Assembly: GCA_004764695.1 (NCBI GenBank)
Contig: CM015708.1
Span: 62,001 to 126,000 of the forward strand
DNA length: 64,000 bases
Origin: Schizochytrium sp. TIO01
Taxonomy: Eukaryota > Sar > Bigyra > Thraustochytrida > Thraustochytriidae
Direction: 5' to 3'
Below the pieces are notes generated by a model. That model was not told the DNA's origin. It did no database searches and saw nothing but the letters and a program-made list of their open reading frames with translations. Both the position numbers and the translations under genes were made by a program. Positions 17,777 to 27,023 of the stretch are shown here, piece after piece. Within the stretch, counting starts at the first letter, position 1. Every line of letters begins with the position of its first letter.

Positions 17777-17944
17777 AAACAAGGTTGTCGATTCATCAGC
17801 AGCTCGCGTCGCGTGTTCTTTGATCACAATGTTATTTGACTTGCACGTTCGCTTTCCACAGACTGCATCAACTAATTTCGTCGATTTATCTAGCTTTGCG
17901 CTTGTTGCAAACAAGATACGGTGATAGATTTCAGCCTTTTGCAT
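17732..17944 (-). CDS. Minimal TFIIS-like zinc ribbon
   Basis: 70 residues from the only in-frame ATG (17944, MQKAEIYH). It matches the C-terminal zinc ribbon of transcription elongation factor TFIIS: C29-x4-C34 (TFIIS usually C-x2-C), HATRAADESTT (TFIIS Q-T-R-S-A-D-E-P-x-T) and C59-x2-C62-G. The acidic D50-E51 pair, which reaches into the polymerase active centre to stimulate transcript cleavage, is kept. Cellular TFIIS is about 300 residues; here the N-terminal and central domains are missing. RPB9-type ribbons are the main alternative, but the RxADE motif favours TFIIS. Together with the RNA polymerase fragment at 45873-47480 it suggests a viral transcription apparatus. Confidence 0.75.
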   Translation of the reverse strand: MQKAEIYHRILFATSAKLDKSTKLVDAVCGKRTCKSNNIVIKEHATRAADESTTLFLRCLDCGHVCVINN

Positions 17945-18076
17945 AGCTGTTTTATTTAAAATTTTATTTTCTGTATCTACTAACAACAAAAAAATAAACT
18001 ATTCTATTCAAATATTGGCTTTTTATTTATATATATATTTATTTATTCTTACATCTGGGCTACGTATATAAAATAT

Positions 18077-18493
18077 TTATAGCTTTACGAAACACATCGA
18101 TCTCTTTGCAGGGTCAAGACATGCATTATAACTAGGGCCTATCAGGTACGAATCGGTTCCGAACTCACCGCAGAACGGACAGACCGTACACAGTCGCCCC
18201 TCTACTTTGATTCTTTTCATGTGCTTGTGATCACAGTCTTGAACTGCGAGCATGTTGGTCTCCCAATGACCATTTCTAACAACAGGTTTCACTTGGTCAT
18301 GGTATAAATAAAAGGTACCTCTCCCGTGCCGCATACCGTTCACAAAATCTCCTTCATACATTTTTTGTTTCTTTGTTCGGTTATAGTAAAGCACTCCCTT
18401 ACCTTCAGGAACACCAGAAATGTCGGTCTCGCCTTCGTAATATGCGTTTCTTAACATAGACGAACCGCAGCAGCCAAGTAGCCCGACCAGCAT
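18077..18493 (-). CDS. MORN-repeat protein
   Basis: 138 residues from ATG 18493 (MLVGLLGCC). MORN-type repeats are visible: YYEGETDISGVPEGKGVLYY and YEGDFVNGMRHGRGTFYLY, plus a weaker third (VVRNGHWETN). MORN repeats form beta-hairpin ribbons that often bind membranes or lipids. The C-terminal third has Cys pairs (CTVCPFCGE, then CLDP and CFVKL) that may bind zinc. The MLVGLLGCCGSS start could be lipid-modified or a short signal. Role unknown. Confidence 0.7.
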   Translation of the reverse strand: MLVGLLGCCGSSMLRNAYYEGETDISGVPEGKGVLYYNRTKKQKMYEGDFVNGMRHGRGTFYLYHDQVKPVVRNGHWETNMLAVQDCDHKHMKRIKVEGRLCTVCPFCGEFGTDSYLIGPSYNACLDPAKRSMCFVKL

Positions 18494-18623
18494 GGTTTGC
18501 AAACAAATAAATAAATACTACGAATACTATTAATATGAATAATAATAAATAAATAAATGTAAACTCTTATACTCGATTAGCCGAAACTTTACTTATAGTT
18601 TTCGCAGAGTGTGTGTTAAATAA

Positions 18624-20042
18624 TCACAACAAACAAAAAAAACTATCTACTTGTATCATCATACTAGCAAGCACATATATAGATAGCATCATCGCTTCAC
18701 ATAGCCGCTTCGAAGAAGCTGAAGCAACGCTGTCGCCACCTGATGAAGATGAACCAGTTTTACTGCTGTCCACGTATAGTGTAGGCCGTGGCGTTGGCGC
18801 GTAGGTTGGAAATGGCGTCGGGAATGATGTCGGCTTGCGTGTTGAGCTCTCGTATGAATTAATCGCACCTGCAGAGTTATCCCGACCAGGAACACTCATG
18901 ACGTATGTTCGATCAGCAAGCCCAACTTGCTCACCAAATCGATCGCCTGAGCTGAATCCATCAAAACTGCCATCGCTCACCTTGAAAGTGTGATCCAAAC
19001 TCCATGAACTCTGATCACTATCAAGCACGTACAGATAAGCTTGTCCAATATCAACCCGCGCAGATTCAAAGCTCTCCTCGCGTGTTGCTGGGGCACCAAT
19101 CAAAATCTCTCCTGTTGCGCGCAGTACGTGCACTGAACTACCAAACGCATCATTGTAAGTACTCATGAGTGGGCTACTCAGACTTTGCAAAAGATCCCAT
19201 GCCTGATTAGTAGAGTCATAGCCATAGATCAGCGCTTGTTCAAGATACGGAAGCCCCACGACTGCACGCACTCCATCAAACGAAACTGATTTTGTTGCTA
19301 CCATTGAATTCGCTTGCAAAGACTCCGGCAAAGGAATATGAATACATTCCCATTGGTCTAATTCACTATCATAATAAAAATGATGCGCTGCATAAATCAG
19401 CGATCGTGAAAGAATGACCACCTCATAATTCGCAACAGCTAAAGCATAGCCAAAATCAGTAGCTTCGTCTTCACCAAGCCCGTGCGCTAGTGCCACAGGC
19501 GTATCTGTCCACGTGTTGCTTTGCTGATCAAATGACCACAGAGCTGCGTGCTCACATTCATTCGAACAACCGATGACAACCAACTGGTTGGCTTCGAGTG
19601 CTACACTAGACCCGAACTCATTCTCCTCATCCGCCGCAAGACTCGCGTTGCTAAATTTCTTCTGGACCAACCAGCGACCGTCGCCAGCATTCATATAAAG
19701 ATGCGCACCACCAATACTTCCCACAAGTGCTTGAGATGAGTCAAGCGAAACTGACATGCCGAAGTTGCTGCCCGCGTTGCTAGGTGGACTCAGTTTTAAA
19801 GCATCGTCCCAGCTCAAATCATCTTTGCGTGCAAAAATGTAAGCAGCCCCTTTACCTCCGCCATCGTCGCCTGCGCCGGCGATGATATAGTCAAAGCTTA
19901 CCGACATCGAGCCGCCTAAGTTGTCCTCAGCTTGCCCATCATATGCATAGAGGCTCGAACGTTCAAAGTTTAAGCTCTCGGCATGTATAGTATAACTACA
20001 TAAAGCAGTAGAATACAAGAAAATAATCACTTGCTTGCGCAT
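18624..20042 (-). CDS. Secreted FG-GAP/beta-propeller protein with PT stalk (1)
   Basis: 472 residues. A signal peptide (about 1-21) is followed by about seven FG-GAP-like blades, each with (N/D)xFGxSV then VVG(A/S/C) and a closing Y/F strand, as in integrin-alpha propellers (for example SNFGMSVSL, NEFGSSVAL, DAFGSSVHV, DRFGEQVGL). A short Thr-Pro stalk (KPTSFPTPFPTYAPTPRPT, about 400-420) and a hydrophobic C-terminus follow; this end could be a membrane anchor or GPI signal. It is the first of four similar genes in the same direction. Likely an extracellular binding protein; ligand unknown. Confidence 0.75.
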   Translation of the reverse strand: MRKQVIIFLYSTALCSYTIHAESLNFERSSLYAYDGQAEDNLGGSMSVSFDYIIAGAGDDGGGKGAAYIFARKDDLSWDDALKLSPPSNAGSNFGMSVSLDSSQALVGSIGGAHLYMNAGDGRWLVQKKFSNASLAADEENEFGSSVALEANQLVVIGCSNECEHAALWSFDQQSNTWTDTPVALAHGLGEDEATDFGYALAVANYEVVILSRSLIYAAHHFYYDSELDQWECIHIPLPESLQANSMVATKSVSFDGVRAVVGLPYLEQALIYGYDSTNQAWDLLQSLSSPLMSTYNDAFGSSVHVLRATGEILIGAPATREESFESARVDIGQAYLYVLDSDQSSWSLDHTFKVSDGSFDGFSSGDRFGEQVGLADRTYVMSVPGRDNSAGAINSYESSTRKPTSFPTPFPTYAPTPRPTLYVDSSKTGSSSSGGDSVASASSKRLCEAMMLSIYVLASMMIQVDSFFCLL

Positions 20043-20149
20043 TTTTTTTTTTTTTTAAATTGATTGATTTGTTTATTTAAAAATAAATGTAACAAATAAG
20101 TTACTTTACTAATTTTAACCAATCGACTTTTGATAGCTAATCTATCTTT

Positions 20150-21610
20150 TTATATACTATTCTTTTGATGATGTTTCTTTTTACCTTTATGATCTGCCAC
20201 TTGTCTTACAGGAAGCATGTCTTTGTGACTAGCGTGTTTTCTAAGATAATAAATTGTTCCTAAAATGCCAACTACAGATGATCCAACCGCAGCAATACCT
20301 ATCAAAGTGCTATTCACACCATCACTTGCATCTTGGCCCGATTCGTTAAGACTTTCTAGTAGTGCAGCTTCGTGGTAAGTCACCACATAACTTTTTGATT
20401 TGTTCACACCAAATTGACTTACCAAATAGTCATACTCATTCCAAATTTTTATTGTAGCAAGGGTAACTTTATTCTCTGCCTCAATGTTGGCACTGTTGTC
20501 TGTTCTGAGCCACGGTGACCATGACGAAGTTTCATCGTCGCGCGTGTAAATCATGATCATCGATGCTCCAGTGGTCACGTGCAGACATCGCAACGCAAAC
20601 CGATTCTTTCTAAGCGTTAAACCACCGAGTCGCGCTAATTCATCTGTACGGTTGGCACACAGACGAGGATACAATGTCTCCTTTGCTACCCACTCAAGCC
20701 CATAAGGGTCTAGTGCGTACGTAAAAATAACACCCCACTCTAACACACTAATAAGCATCGTATCGCCCTCAAGCGCAACCAAATTTTCACCTTGATTGTC
20801 TGCAGCATACTCCAAATACGTACTTGGTAAACCAATTTGATGCACAGTCCAGTCGTCTTGTGCTTCATCGAAAACAAACAAGTGAGCTAGATAACCCATA
20901 TATGATGTCCCAGAAACGACAATCCGACTATTGTCAACAGAAAAATAAAAGCCGAAGCCGACATCTGAACTACTATCACCAAGGCCCGAGGAAAGCACCC
21001 ACGGATTCGAACCCCAGCCATTAGCATCAGCATCCCATCTAAAAACATAAATCTGAGTTTCTCCTAAACGGAAACCCATGACTAAAAATTGGTCTTCCTC
21101 AAAGTCGACCTGCACTAAGTTTGATTGTTTGTTCTGAAACCATGAGCTCACATCCAATGAAGATGCCAGCTCAAACTCGCACGACCCAGCGTCTTTCTGC
21201 TTGAATGTGAAAATCTTATCTGTTGCAGTCAACACTACTGTAGATCCCTTCAAAATAAGATTGTCTCCGTACCTTACATCGCCAGGATCACCCGCGTAAG
21301 CTAACGTGTTTGCAAAAACCCAACCTGACGTGATATTTGTCTCAGAGCGATCCACTTCGCGCGAATAAACACTGATTGATCCAGACCGAGTTCCTTCGCT
21401 TAAAGCTTCACTCGAAATGACCATACACTCATTTCCCAGTGAGCCAGCCTCGCCAAAATAAAAGTAATTGTCTTCGTCATTATTTGCACTCAGATGTTGG
21501 CCATCCATAACTAGCTCCAAGCTTTCCGACAGCTCCGACCCATTTGATTGCCCTATCAAACAGGCGCTAATGAATAGCAGCAGGAGCACGATAGATTTGT
21601 TGAATATCAT
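20150..21610 (-). CDS. Type I membrane beta-propeller protein (2)
   Basis: 486 residues. Signal peptide (about 1-24, ending near the GQSNGS sequence), then a propeller-like region with the same blade rhythm as its neighbours but weaker FG-GAP motifs (VGFGFYFSVDNSRIVVSG, for example). There is no PT stalk. One transmembrane helix (about 434-456, GIAAVGSSVVGILGTIYYL) and a short, very basic cytoplasmic tail (KGKKKHHQK) end the protein. Several NxS/T sites are present. It is a paralogue of 18624-20042, 21758-23587 and 23797-25587 by architecture. Confidence 0.72.
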   Translation of the reverse strand: MIFNKSIVLLLLFISACLIGQSNGSELSESLELVMDGQHLSANNDEDNYFYFGEAGSLGNECMVISSEALSEGTRSGSISVYSREVDRSETNITSGWVFANTLAYAGDPGDVRYGDNLILKGSTVVLTATDKIFTFKQKDAGSCEFELASSLDVSSWFQNKQSNLVQVDFEEDQFLVMGFRLGETQIYVFRWDADANGWGSNPWVLSSGLGDSSSDVGFGFYFSVDNSRIVVSGTSYMGYLAHLFVFDEAQDDWTVHQIGLPSTYLEYAADNQGENLVALEGDTMLISVLEWGVIFTYALDPYGLEWVAKETLYPRLCANRTDELARLGGLTLRKNRFALRCLHVTTGASMIMIYTRDDETSSWSPWLRTDNSANIEAENKVTLATIKIWNEYDYLVSQFGVNKSKSYVVTYHEAALLESLNESGQDASDGVNSTLIGIAAVGSSVVGILGTIYYLRKHASHKDMLPVRQVADHKGKKKHHQKNSI

Positions 21611-21757
21611 TCTTGTATATTTAATTTAATTTCAAAAAGAAATCAATGTAGTACTTTTTTATACTATTCCTTTATTTTTTTGATTTACCATATACACTTT
21701 AAATAAATAAAAAAAAGAACATTATTTTATTCTTATTTTTCTTCTTTAGCTAGCTAG

Positions 21758-23587
21758 CTAGCTTCTTTGGCTCCTTCTTTTTCGGGGTCTGCTCGAGGGT
21801 TCCTCTACAAAAGGGGCCTCTTCGTCAACATGGCCCTCACTAGCATCATCACTCGACTGACAGTATTTACATACGAGCAGCGATTGGCAAGCCATGATTC
21901 CAATGCATGATATTAAAATCAGCAAGGTGATCAAAATTCCCGTAGCTAGCTTACTATCAAGCCCTCCTAAAGACCTTGCAAACATCGCAACAAAGGTGCT
22001 CCAGACATCGCCCAGTACCGACCCTAACGCATATGCTTCCTCAGTTATATCTGCGGTAGACGTAGGACCCAAAGTTGGATAAACTGTTGGCCTCAGTGTT
22101 GTGTTTGGGCTTGCCGTAGGCTGTGCAGTTGTTGGTGCAGCAGTTGGTGCCATTGTTGGCTTATTTGTAGGCTCTGCTGTTGTAGGCGCTCGCGTCTCTC
22201 CTTCGTTTGTTGGTCGAAACGTTGGCTCGGGAGTTGGGAATCTTGTAAACTCTGATATAGCTGGCGCACGAGTTGCTTCCTGAGGATCATCAAAGCTGAC
22301 AATTTTACCCCGAAATTCGTCATAGCCAGAGTCAGCAAACGCAAATGATCGCCCGCTAAAAGCAACATTACCTAATGCGGCGATTGAACCAGTCTCATTC
22401 GAACTAGGCACATAGTCTAGCTCCATAAGGTAACTATAGCTATCGTCGCTCTTACGCTCATACAATAGACTAGTTGCAATAAGCTCTGCATCTGTATAGA
22501 GTATAACTAAATCGCCTCCATATGCTGCAGCTGCAAGATCTACGATCTGCTCCACGTCCACATTGATCATTTGGTGAACCACCCATGTGTCCGATGCTAC
22601 ACTGTATTTATAGACCACTACAATTTTAGCTCGAATAGATCCAAGAAATGCGTAATCACCATCGAGGCTTACACACATATCATTTACAGAAATGCTATTA
22701 AACTCATTCTGTAAATCCTCGGGAAGCTCTAGATGATATTTTTTGATTGTTTGTGTTGCAGCATCTAGATCAAAAATGTGCGCTGGTGCAACCTTGTCGC
22801 CTGGACCCAGAACAATCAATCGAGTACCGGATGCAACCATTTCCTCTCCAATTGGACTGAGTGCTTCATCATCTGTTAGGCCAGAAGCACTCACAAAGTG
22901 ATAGTCTTCGTTTGCACGCCACGAGGAAATGCTCTCGTCATAAAACCAAACATAAATTCCCGTGCTTCGATAGGGCTCGGCGATTGCAACAAACTGCCGA
23001 TCAGTTACAGCCATCACCATTCCAAAATACATACTAAGACTGTCTTCTCGATCTGGCGGATAAAAAACTCGACCTGTCTCTTTATACCAACAAACGTTCG
23101 AAGTCTTGATGTCAGTATCCGGTACAAACGAGTCCGACTCTGCTGACCCATACGGATCCCAAAAGAGTTCATGTTCATACAAAAACACTCGTTTAATCGA
23201 TCCTGCAGAGACTAACAGTGACTTGCCGCTCATCACTAAACCATTGCCATAATCACTACTGGCATTCAACCCAGTTGGATGTTCTAGAGAATACTCATAT
23301 TTCCACGAAGTTTCATACGCTCTTTTTTCAAAAACATGCACATGCTTGTCATTTGTTCGATTATCGTAGATCAACGGGGACCCCCCAGTCACGAGACAAC
23401 GGCTTTCCATGCTCATCGCATTAGCAAATTGATCATAGAAATTAATCTCGTCGAGTGGAGTGACATCCTTCTTTGTTAAAGATGACTGTAGTACCTCCAA
23501 TCCATCATGATGGCCAAGCTTACCTATCACATTTCTGATCAAATAGCTGCATAAAAAGCAATACAAAACACCATTCGCACCTGTCAT
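21758..23587 (-). CDS. Type I membrane beta-propeller protein with long PT stalk (3)
   Basis: 609 residues. Signal peptide, propeller region (about 40-450), then a long Thr-Pro stalk (about 455-530) made of PT-x-x-PT units (EPTNKPTMAPTAAPTTAQPT), a transmembrane helix (about 552-575, LATGILITLLILISCIGIMA) and a cytoplasmic tail with Cys residues and a basic end (RPRKRRSQRS). PT-x-x-PT stalks are a hallmark of stramenopile surface proteins and are probably O-glycosylated. The (GTTGGT)-rich antisense of the stalk creates shadow ORFs. Confidence 0.75.
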   Translation of the reverse strand: MTGANGVLYCFLCSYLIRNVIGKLGHHDGLEVLQSSLTKKDVTPLDEINFYDQFANAMSMESRCLVTGGSPLIYDNRTNDKHVHVFEKRAYETSWKYEYSLEHPTGLNASSDYGNGLVMSGKSLLVSAGSIKRVFLYEHELFWDPYGSAESDSFVPDTDIKTSNVCWYKETGRVFYPPDREDSLSMYFGMVMAVTDRQFVAIAEPYRSTGIYVWFYDESISSWRANEDYHFVSASGLTDDEALSPIGEEMVASGTRLIVLGPGDKVAPAHIFDLDAATQTIKKYHLELPEDLQNEFNSISVNDMCVSLDGDYAFLGSIRAKIVVVYKYSVASDTWVVHQMINVDVEQIVDLAAAAYGGDLVILYTDAELIATSLLYERKSDDSYSYLMELDYVPSSNETGSIAALGNVAFSGRSFAFADSGYDEFRGKIVSFDDPQEATRAPAISEFTRFPTPEPTFRPTNEGETRAPTTAEPTNKPTMAPTAAPTTAQPTASPNTTLRPTVYPTLGPTSTADITEEAYALGSVLGDVWSTFVAMFARSLGGLDSKLATGILITLLILISCIGIMACQSLLVCKYCQSSDDASEGHVDEEAPFVEEPSSRPRKRRSQRS

Positions 23588-23589
23588 AC

Positions 23590-23628
23590 TAGTTTATTTT
23601 ATTTTATTTTATTTTATTTTATTTTATA
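23590..23628. repeat. (TTTTA)n repeat
   Basis: About seven TTTTA/ATTTT units directly upstream of the start codon of the propeller gene 21758-23587. The rest of 23588-23796 is AT-rich and has no ORF. Confidence 0.8.
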
Positions 23629-23796
23629 AACAAAGGTTTTGGCCTTTCGCCTATTATCTTGTTTACTCCTCTATTAAGTGCCAACTATTAATACATATAA
23701 TCCAAACTTAAATCTCATTCAATTGTTACTAAACTATTTATATGACCAATTTGCTTTGGCTATTTTTTTTATTTTTTTTTAAAAATAGTTTTATTT

Positions 23797-25587
23797 TTAT
23801 ACACCATCTAATCGAAGCTTATTGCTAGGAAAAGGCCGCGTTGCCTTTGCACGATCATAACTCAGGCTACTAATCTCGGCTCGCGAAGGCTTAAAAAACA
23901 TTCTATTTGCCACTGTTTCTATCACAGATCCGGAAGAGTCTTTCTCAGTACTCTCTGTGTCATCAATGATATAGGTCACGCGCCCCCCGAGCTTTCCTTG
24001 TTGGTAAGCATTCACAAGAACATAACAAACTGTAGTTATAATCACTAACGAAAAAAAACCAAAGCCAACCAGCGCAGGATAAGTGAAATCATATTCTTTA
24101 GTATAGCCAATTAAAGTCGTCGGAGCTGCTGTTGGCTCCATCAAACCTGCTCCCTTGGCGAGATCAGACGCATACGCATCGTAGCCAGATTCGCCGCCTC
24201 TGCCGCCAGTGCTTTCTTCTTCGCCACTATCACTATTGTCTTCTCCCTGGTGATAAGGGTCCTCAGTTTCTGTCGGACTCGGGGTCGGTGGACGCGTCAC
24301 GCTCCCTTGAGCTGGTGCATACACATAGACACGCCCACCCCCACCACTACTTGTCGTTGCGAAGCTGTACATAGCATCCCCAGGTACACTTAGCGCAGCC
24401 AAGCTACCACCAAAGCCAGCAGCACCATCCGGAGGTCCAATATCAAAGATCTCGCGCCAGGTCCATTGGCCAGATAAAGACTCTTGGCCTCCAATCACAG
24501 AGACTAACGACCGCTTTGGGTCGCCTGCAAGGATATAGATCTCATCGCCTGTGTCTTTATCGAGCACAATCAGCGAGCTCGTCGCGCTTTCATCAAACGC
24601 GGCAACTTCAACAAGACTACTCAAGGTTTCGTTTGCCTTGCCTAGCTCATCGATCGTCCCGCTACTCACATTATAGACCATTAAATGGCCGAAATGAAGT
24701 GACCCAAATGCAAGAATTCCTTTCCTACTTGAGTGACTTATTCTGCAGTCGCTTTCTGCTCCTGGATTAATTGACATCCTCGACGAAGCCATCAATGTTC
24801 CACCATAACTCCACGTCATGTTTTCAGAGCTTGATTCATCCAGAAATAAAGCATGAACCCCACGCTGCGAGCTTGTCATGTCACACACAAATAACACCTC
24901 GTTTGTATGATCATAGCCTAGTCCTTTGCCAAAACCAATCGAAGCCTCTTGCAGAGGGTGATAGATAGTAGATACTAAAGTCCATTCGCGTTGCGAGATT
25001 CCAGTAAAAGGGTCGTAGAACGATAATAACTTAAACAGCCGCAGTTCCCCTCCAACGCCCGCAAAGGCTTCATCCACATATGTTGGTTCGTATTCTGTCT
25101 CGTTCAGGCCACTCACAAGAGTTGAAATCACCAAAAGGTCCGACTGTAAAAGCAGCACATCCTGAACATTGTCTGGCATGCTTGGGAAACTCGCATCCTC
25201 GGCGAGTTGCCATGTTAGATTCTTGCGCTCAATCGTCAGGAATAGTCCACCTTCTGCTGCCCATACCACACTTTGGTTTCCAAGCACAGAAATACTGGCG
25301 ATCGTTCTGTTGTTCAGATTTGAATGCTCTAGAGTTACCTCTCCTGCAAAGTTTGTTCCCGAGTTGTCATAATAGCTGATCAGGTGCGTAGGGTTTGTAT
25401 CATTGGCCTGTGTCTTGCTCAACGAATGCGTCACCAGCACATCAGCCTCAGGGTCACTGCCGAGTACCTTGCCGTCTGTATACCAGATACTAGGCAATCC
25501 CAGGTAATCGGACCGCACTGTCACTGCCTCGGCTAGACCAAGCTGAAGCAAAACAAGCGACACAAATGTGCAACACGATCTTTTCAT
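23797..25587 (-). CDS. Type I membrane beta-propeller protein with short PT stalk (4)
   Basis: 596 residues. Signal peptide (1-21, ending near GLAEA), propeller region with FG-GAP-like blades (IGFGKGLGYD, AAGFGGSLAALS), a short Pro-Thr linker (RPPTPSPTETEDP, about 433-447), an acidic/Gly-rich spacer, a transmembrane helix (about 506-530, LVGFGFFSLVIITTVCYVLV) and a ~65-residue cytoplasmic tail. Many NxS/T sites suggest heavy glycosylation. It is transcribed divergently from the PAN-like gene at 25804; the 216-base gap holds both promoters. Confidence 0.75.
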   Translation of the reverse strand: MKRSCCTFVSLVLLQLGLAEAVTVRSDYLGLPSIWYTDGKVLGSDPEADVLVTHSLSKTQANDTNPTHLISYYDNSGTNFAGEVTLEHSNLNNRTIASISVLGNQSVVWAAEGGLFLTIERKNLTWQLAEDASFPSMPDNVQDVLLLQSDLLVISTLVSGLNETEYEPTYVDEAFAGVGGELRLFKLLSFYDPFTGISQREWTLVSTIYHPLQEASIGFGKGLGYDHTNEVLFVCDMTSSQRGVHALFLDESSSENMTWSYGGTLMASSRMSINPGAESDCRISHSSRKGILAFGSLHFGHLMVYNVSSGTIDELGKANETLSSLVEVAAFDESATSSLIVLDKDTGDEIYILAGDPKRSLVSVIGGQESLSGQWTWREIFDIGPPDGAAGFGGSLAALSVPGDAMYSFATTSSGGGGRVYVYAPAQGSVTRPPTPSPTETEDPYHQGEDNSDSGEEESTGGRGGESGYDAYASDLAKGAGLMEPTAAPTTLIGYTKEYDFTYPALVGFGFFSLVIITTVCYVLVNAYQQGKLGGRVTYIIDDTESTEKDSSGSVIETVANRMFFKPSRAEISSLSYDRAKATRPFPSNKLRLDGV

Positions 25588-25803
25588 TTTTTTTTCCTTC
25601 TTAAACTATAATTCTATTTGATTGGTGGCTGGCTTTTACTACAACACTAGTTTACTTTTTTGTTTATATTGATTACAAAATTCTCTGTATGAAAGAGGCT
25701 TTATAGACTTTGTATATATGCGAAAGTTGGACAATCTAATTATATACTAATAAAAAAAGAAATAAGACAAACTTGAACAAACCAAAAACAAAAATAAATA
25801 GCA

Positions 25804-26787
25804 ATGTTTTACTATTCGACAGCTTTAGTTCTCTGTCTTATTTGTCTTCTTAGACATACAAGCGCGTTAGGTGCTACCAGTTGGTTGAAGAACGTCAATG
25901 GTGCATTTCCTAGCGCAACAAACTGCGCTGCAATGATGGTTGTTGACAGCCGGCCAAAATTTGACGATTCGCAAAATCTTCAGAAGCTAATGTCTGGTAA
26001 TCTTATCAAAACAATCGACGTTGGCTCAACCTCCAAAGACTACACAGACGCGGCCGCGGAGTGTGCAAGGATTTGCTACTCAAAGAATGAGGTTGGCGCC
26101 TATGGATCTACATTGCAATGCAATATTGCGACCGTCTATAGCAGCGATGGCCGCTACTTCAGATGTTTTCATTATGGTTGGCAAGTATCGTTTGACATCA
26201 AATATCCTTTAAAAAACAGCGAGCAATCACAAACAGGCTTCGAGACTTCAGTGATATTTTACAGACAACACAGCAGAGACTGCGGCCAATCCTCGACAAC
26301 AGACTCTACTTCAAGTATACACTGGTTCTTGAAACAAAACGTCGAGCTCGATCGATTTACAGGTGGCTGCAGTTGGGATCAGTCGTATATTTTACTCCGC
26401 GAGACATCTGATAGTGGCTCAGAATGCGCAAGTTCTTGTGTCGCAAACCCGGCCTGCGGCTACGCCCAATTTCAGAACCATATTAAAACATGTTTTCATT
26501 TAACTCACTGTCGACAAACTTATAATAATGACTTAAATGCCTTTGTGTTTGCAAGGAAAAAGTTCGCAGATACTATATGGAATGCTCAGCTAGCAAAAAT
26601 TTTCTCGGTAGGCGAACAATACAAAACAGCTCTTTCTGACACGACTCGCGATTCATGCGCTCAAGCGTGCATCTCGAGCGGAATCTGCTGTGGCTGGGCG
26701 CACAATGGCGCCAATAGTTGTATCTTATTCAGCCAATGTACAAACTCAATCTCTAGCATATCACATACTCTATATACTAAAGCTTAA
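25804..26787 (+). CDS. Secreted PAN/apple-like Cys-rich protein
   Basis: 327 residues. Signal peptide (about 1-21, LVLCLICLLRHTSALG). Three Cys-rich modules follow: one around AAECARICYSKNEVGAYG and CNIATVY, one at CASSCVANPACGYAQF-x-CFHLTHC and one at CAQACISSGICCGWAH-x-CILFSQC. The pattern C-x3-C-x5-C-x2-(A/G)-x-C-x(3-4)-C is that of PAN/apple domains, which bind proteins or carbohydrates. There is no transmembrane helix, so it is secreted or bound to a partner. The same modules form the N-terminal part of the next gene (27024-30773). Confidence 0.72.
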   Translation: MFYYSTALVLCLICLLRHTSALGATSWLKNVNGAFPSATNCAAMMVVDSRPKFDDSQNLQKLMSGNLIKTIDVGSTSKDYTDAAAECARICYSKNEVGAYGSTLQCNIATVYSSDGRYFRCFHYGWQVSFDIKYPLKNSEQSQTGFETSVIFYRQHSRDCGQSSTTDSTSSIHWFLKQNVELDRFTGGCSWDQSYILLRETSDSGSECASSCVANPACGYAQFQNHIKTCFHLTHCRQTYNNDLNAFVFARKKFADTIWNAQLAKIFSVGEQYKTALSDTTRDSCAQACISSGICCGWAHNGANSCILFSQCTNSISSISHTLYTKA

Positions 26788-26882
26788 TTTTTTTTTACAT
26801 TTACTTTCCCTGTTCGTTTTGTCATCATATGCTTAAAATTTAAAGCAACTCTTAGTATTTATATTTAGTCAAACTGACACTC

Positions 26883-26883
<1 letters not shown>

Positions 26884-26926
<43 letters not shown>

Positions 26927-26927
26927 T
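26884..26927. repeat. (ATT)n microsatellite
   Basis: About 14 ATT units in the 236-base gap upstream of the 1249-residue gene; nothing else is visible in that gap. Confidence 0.88.
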
Positions 26928-27023
26928 TAATACCCGTATTTTGAACATCATACAAAAAAAAAAACAAAAACAAAAAAAACTTTACCAACCTTTCACAAGA
27001 ACAAAATTCTACAATTCCGAATA

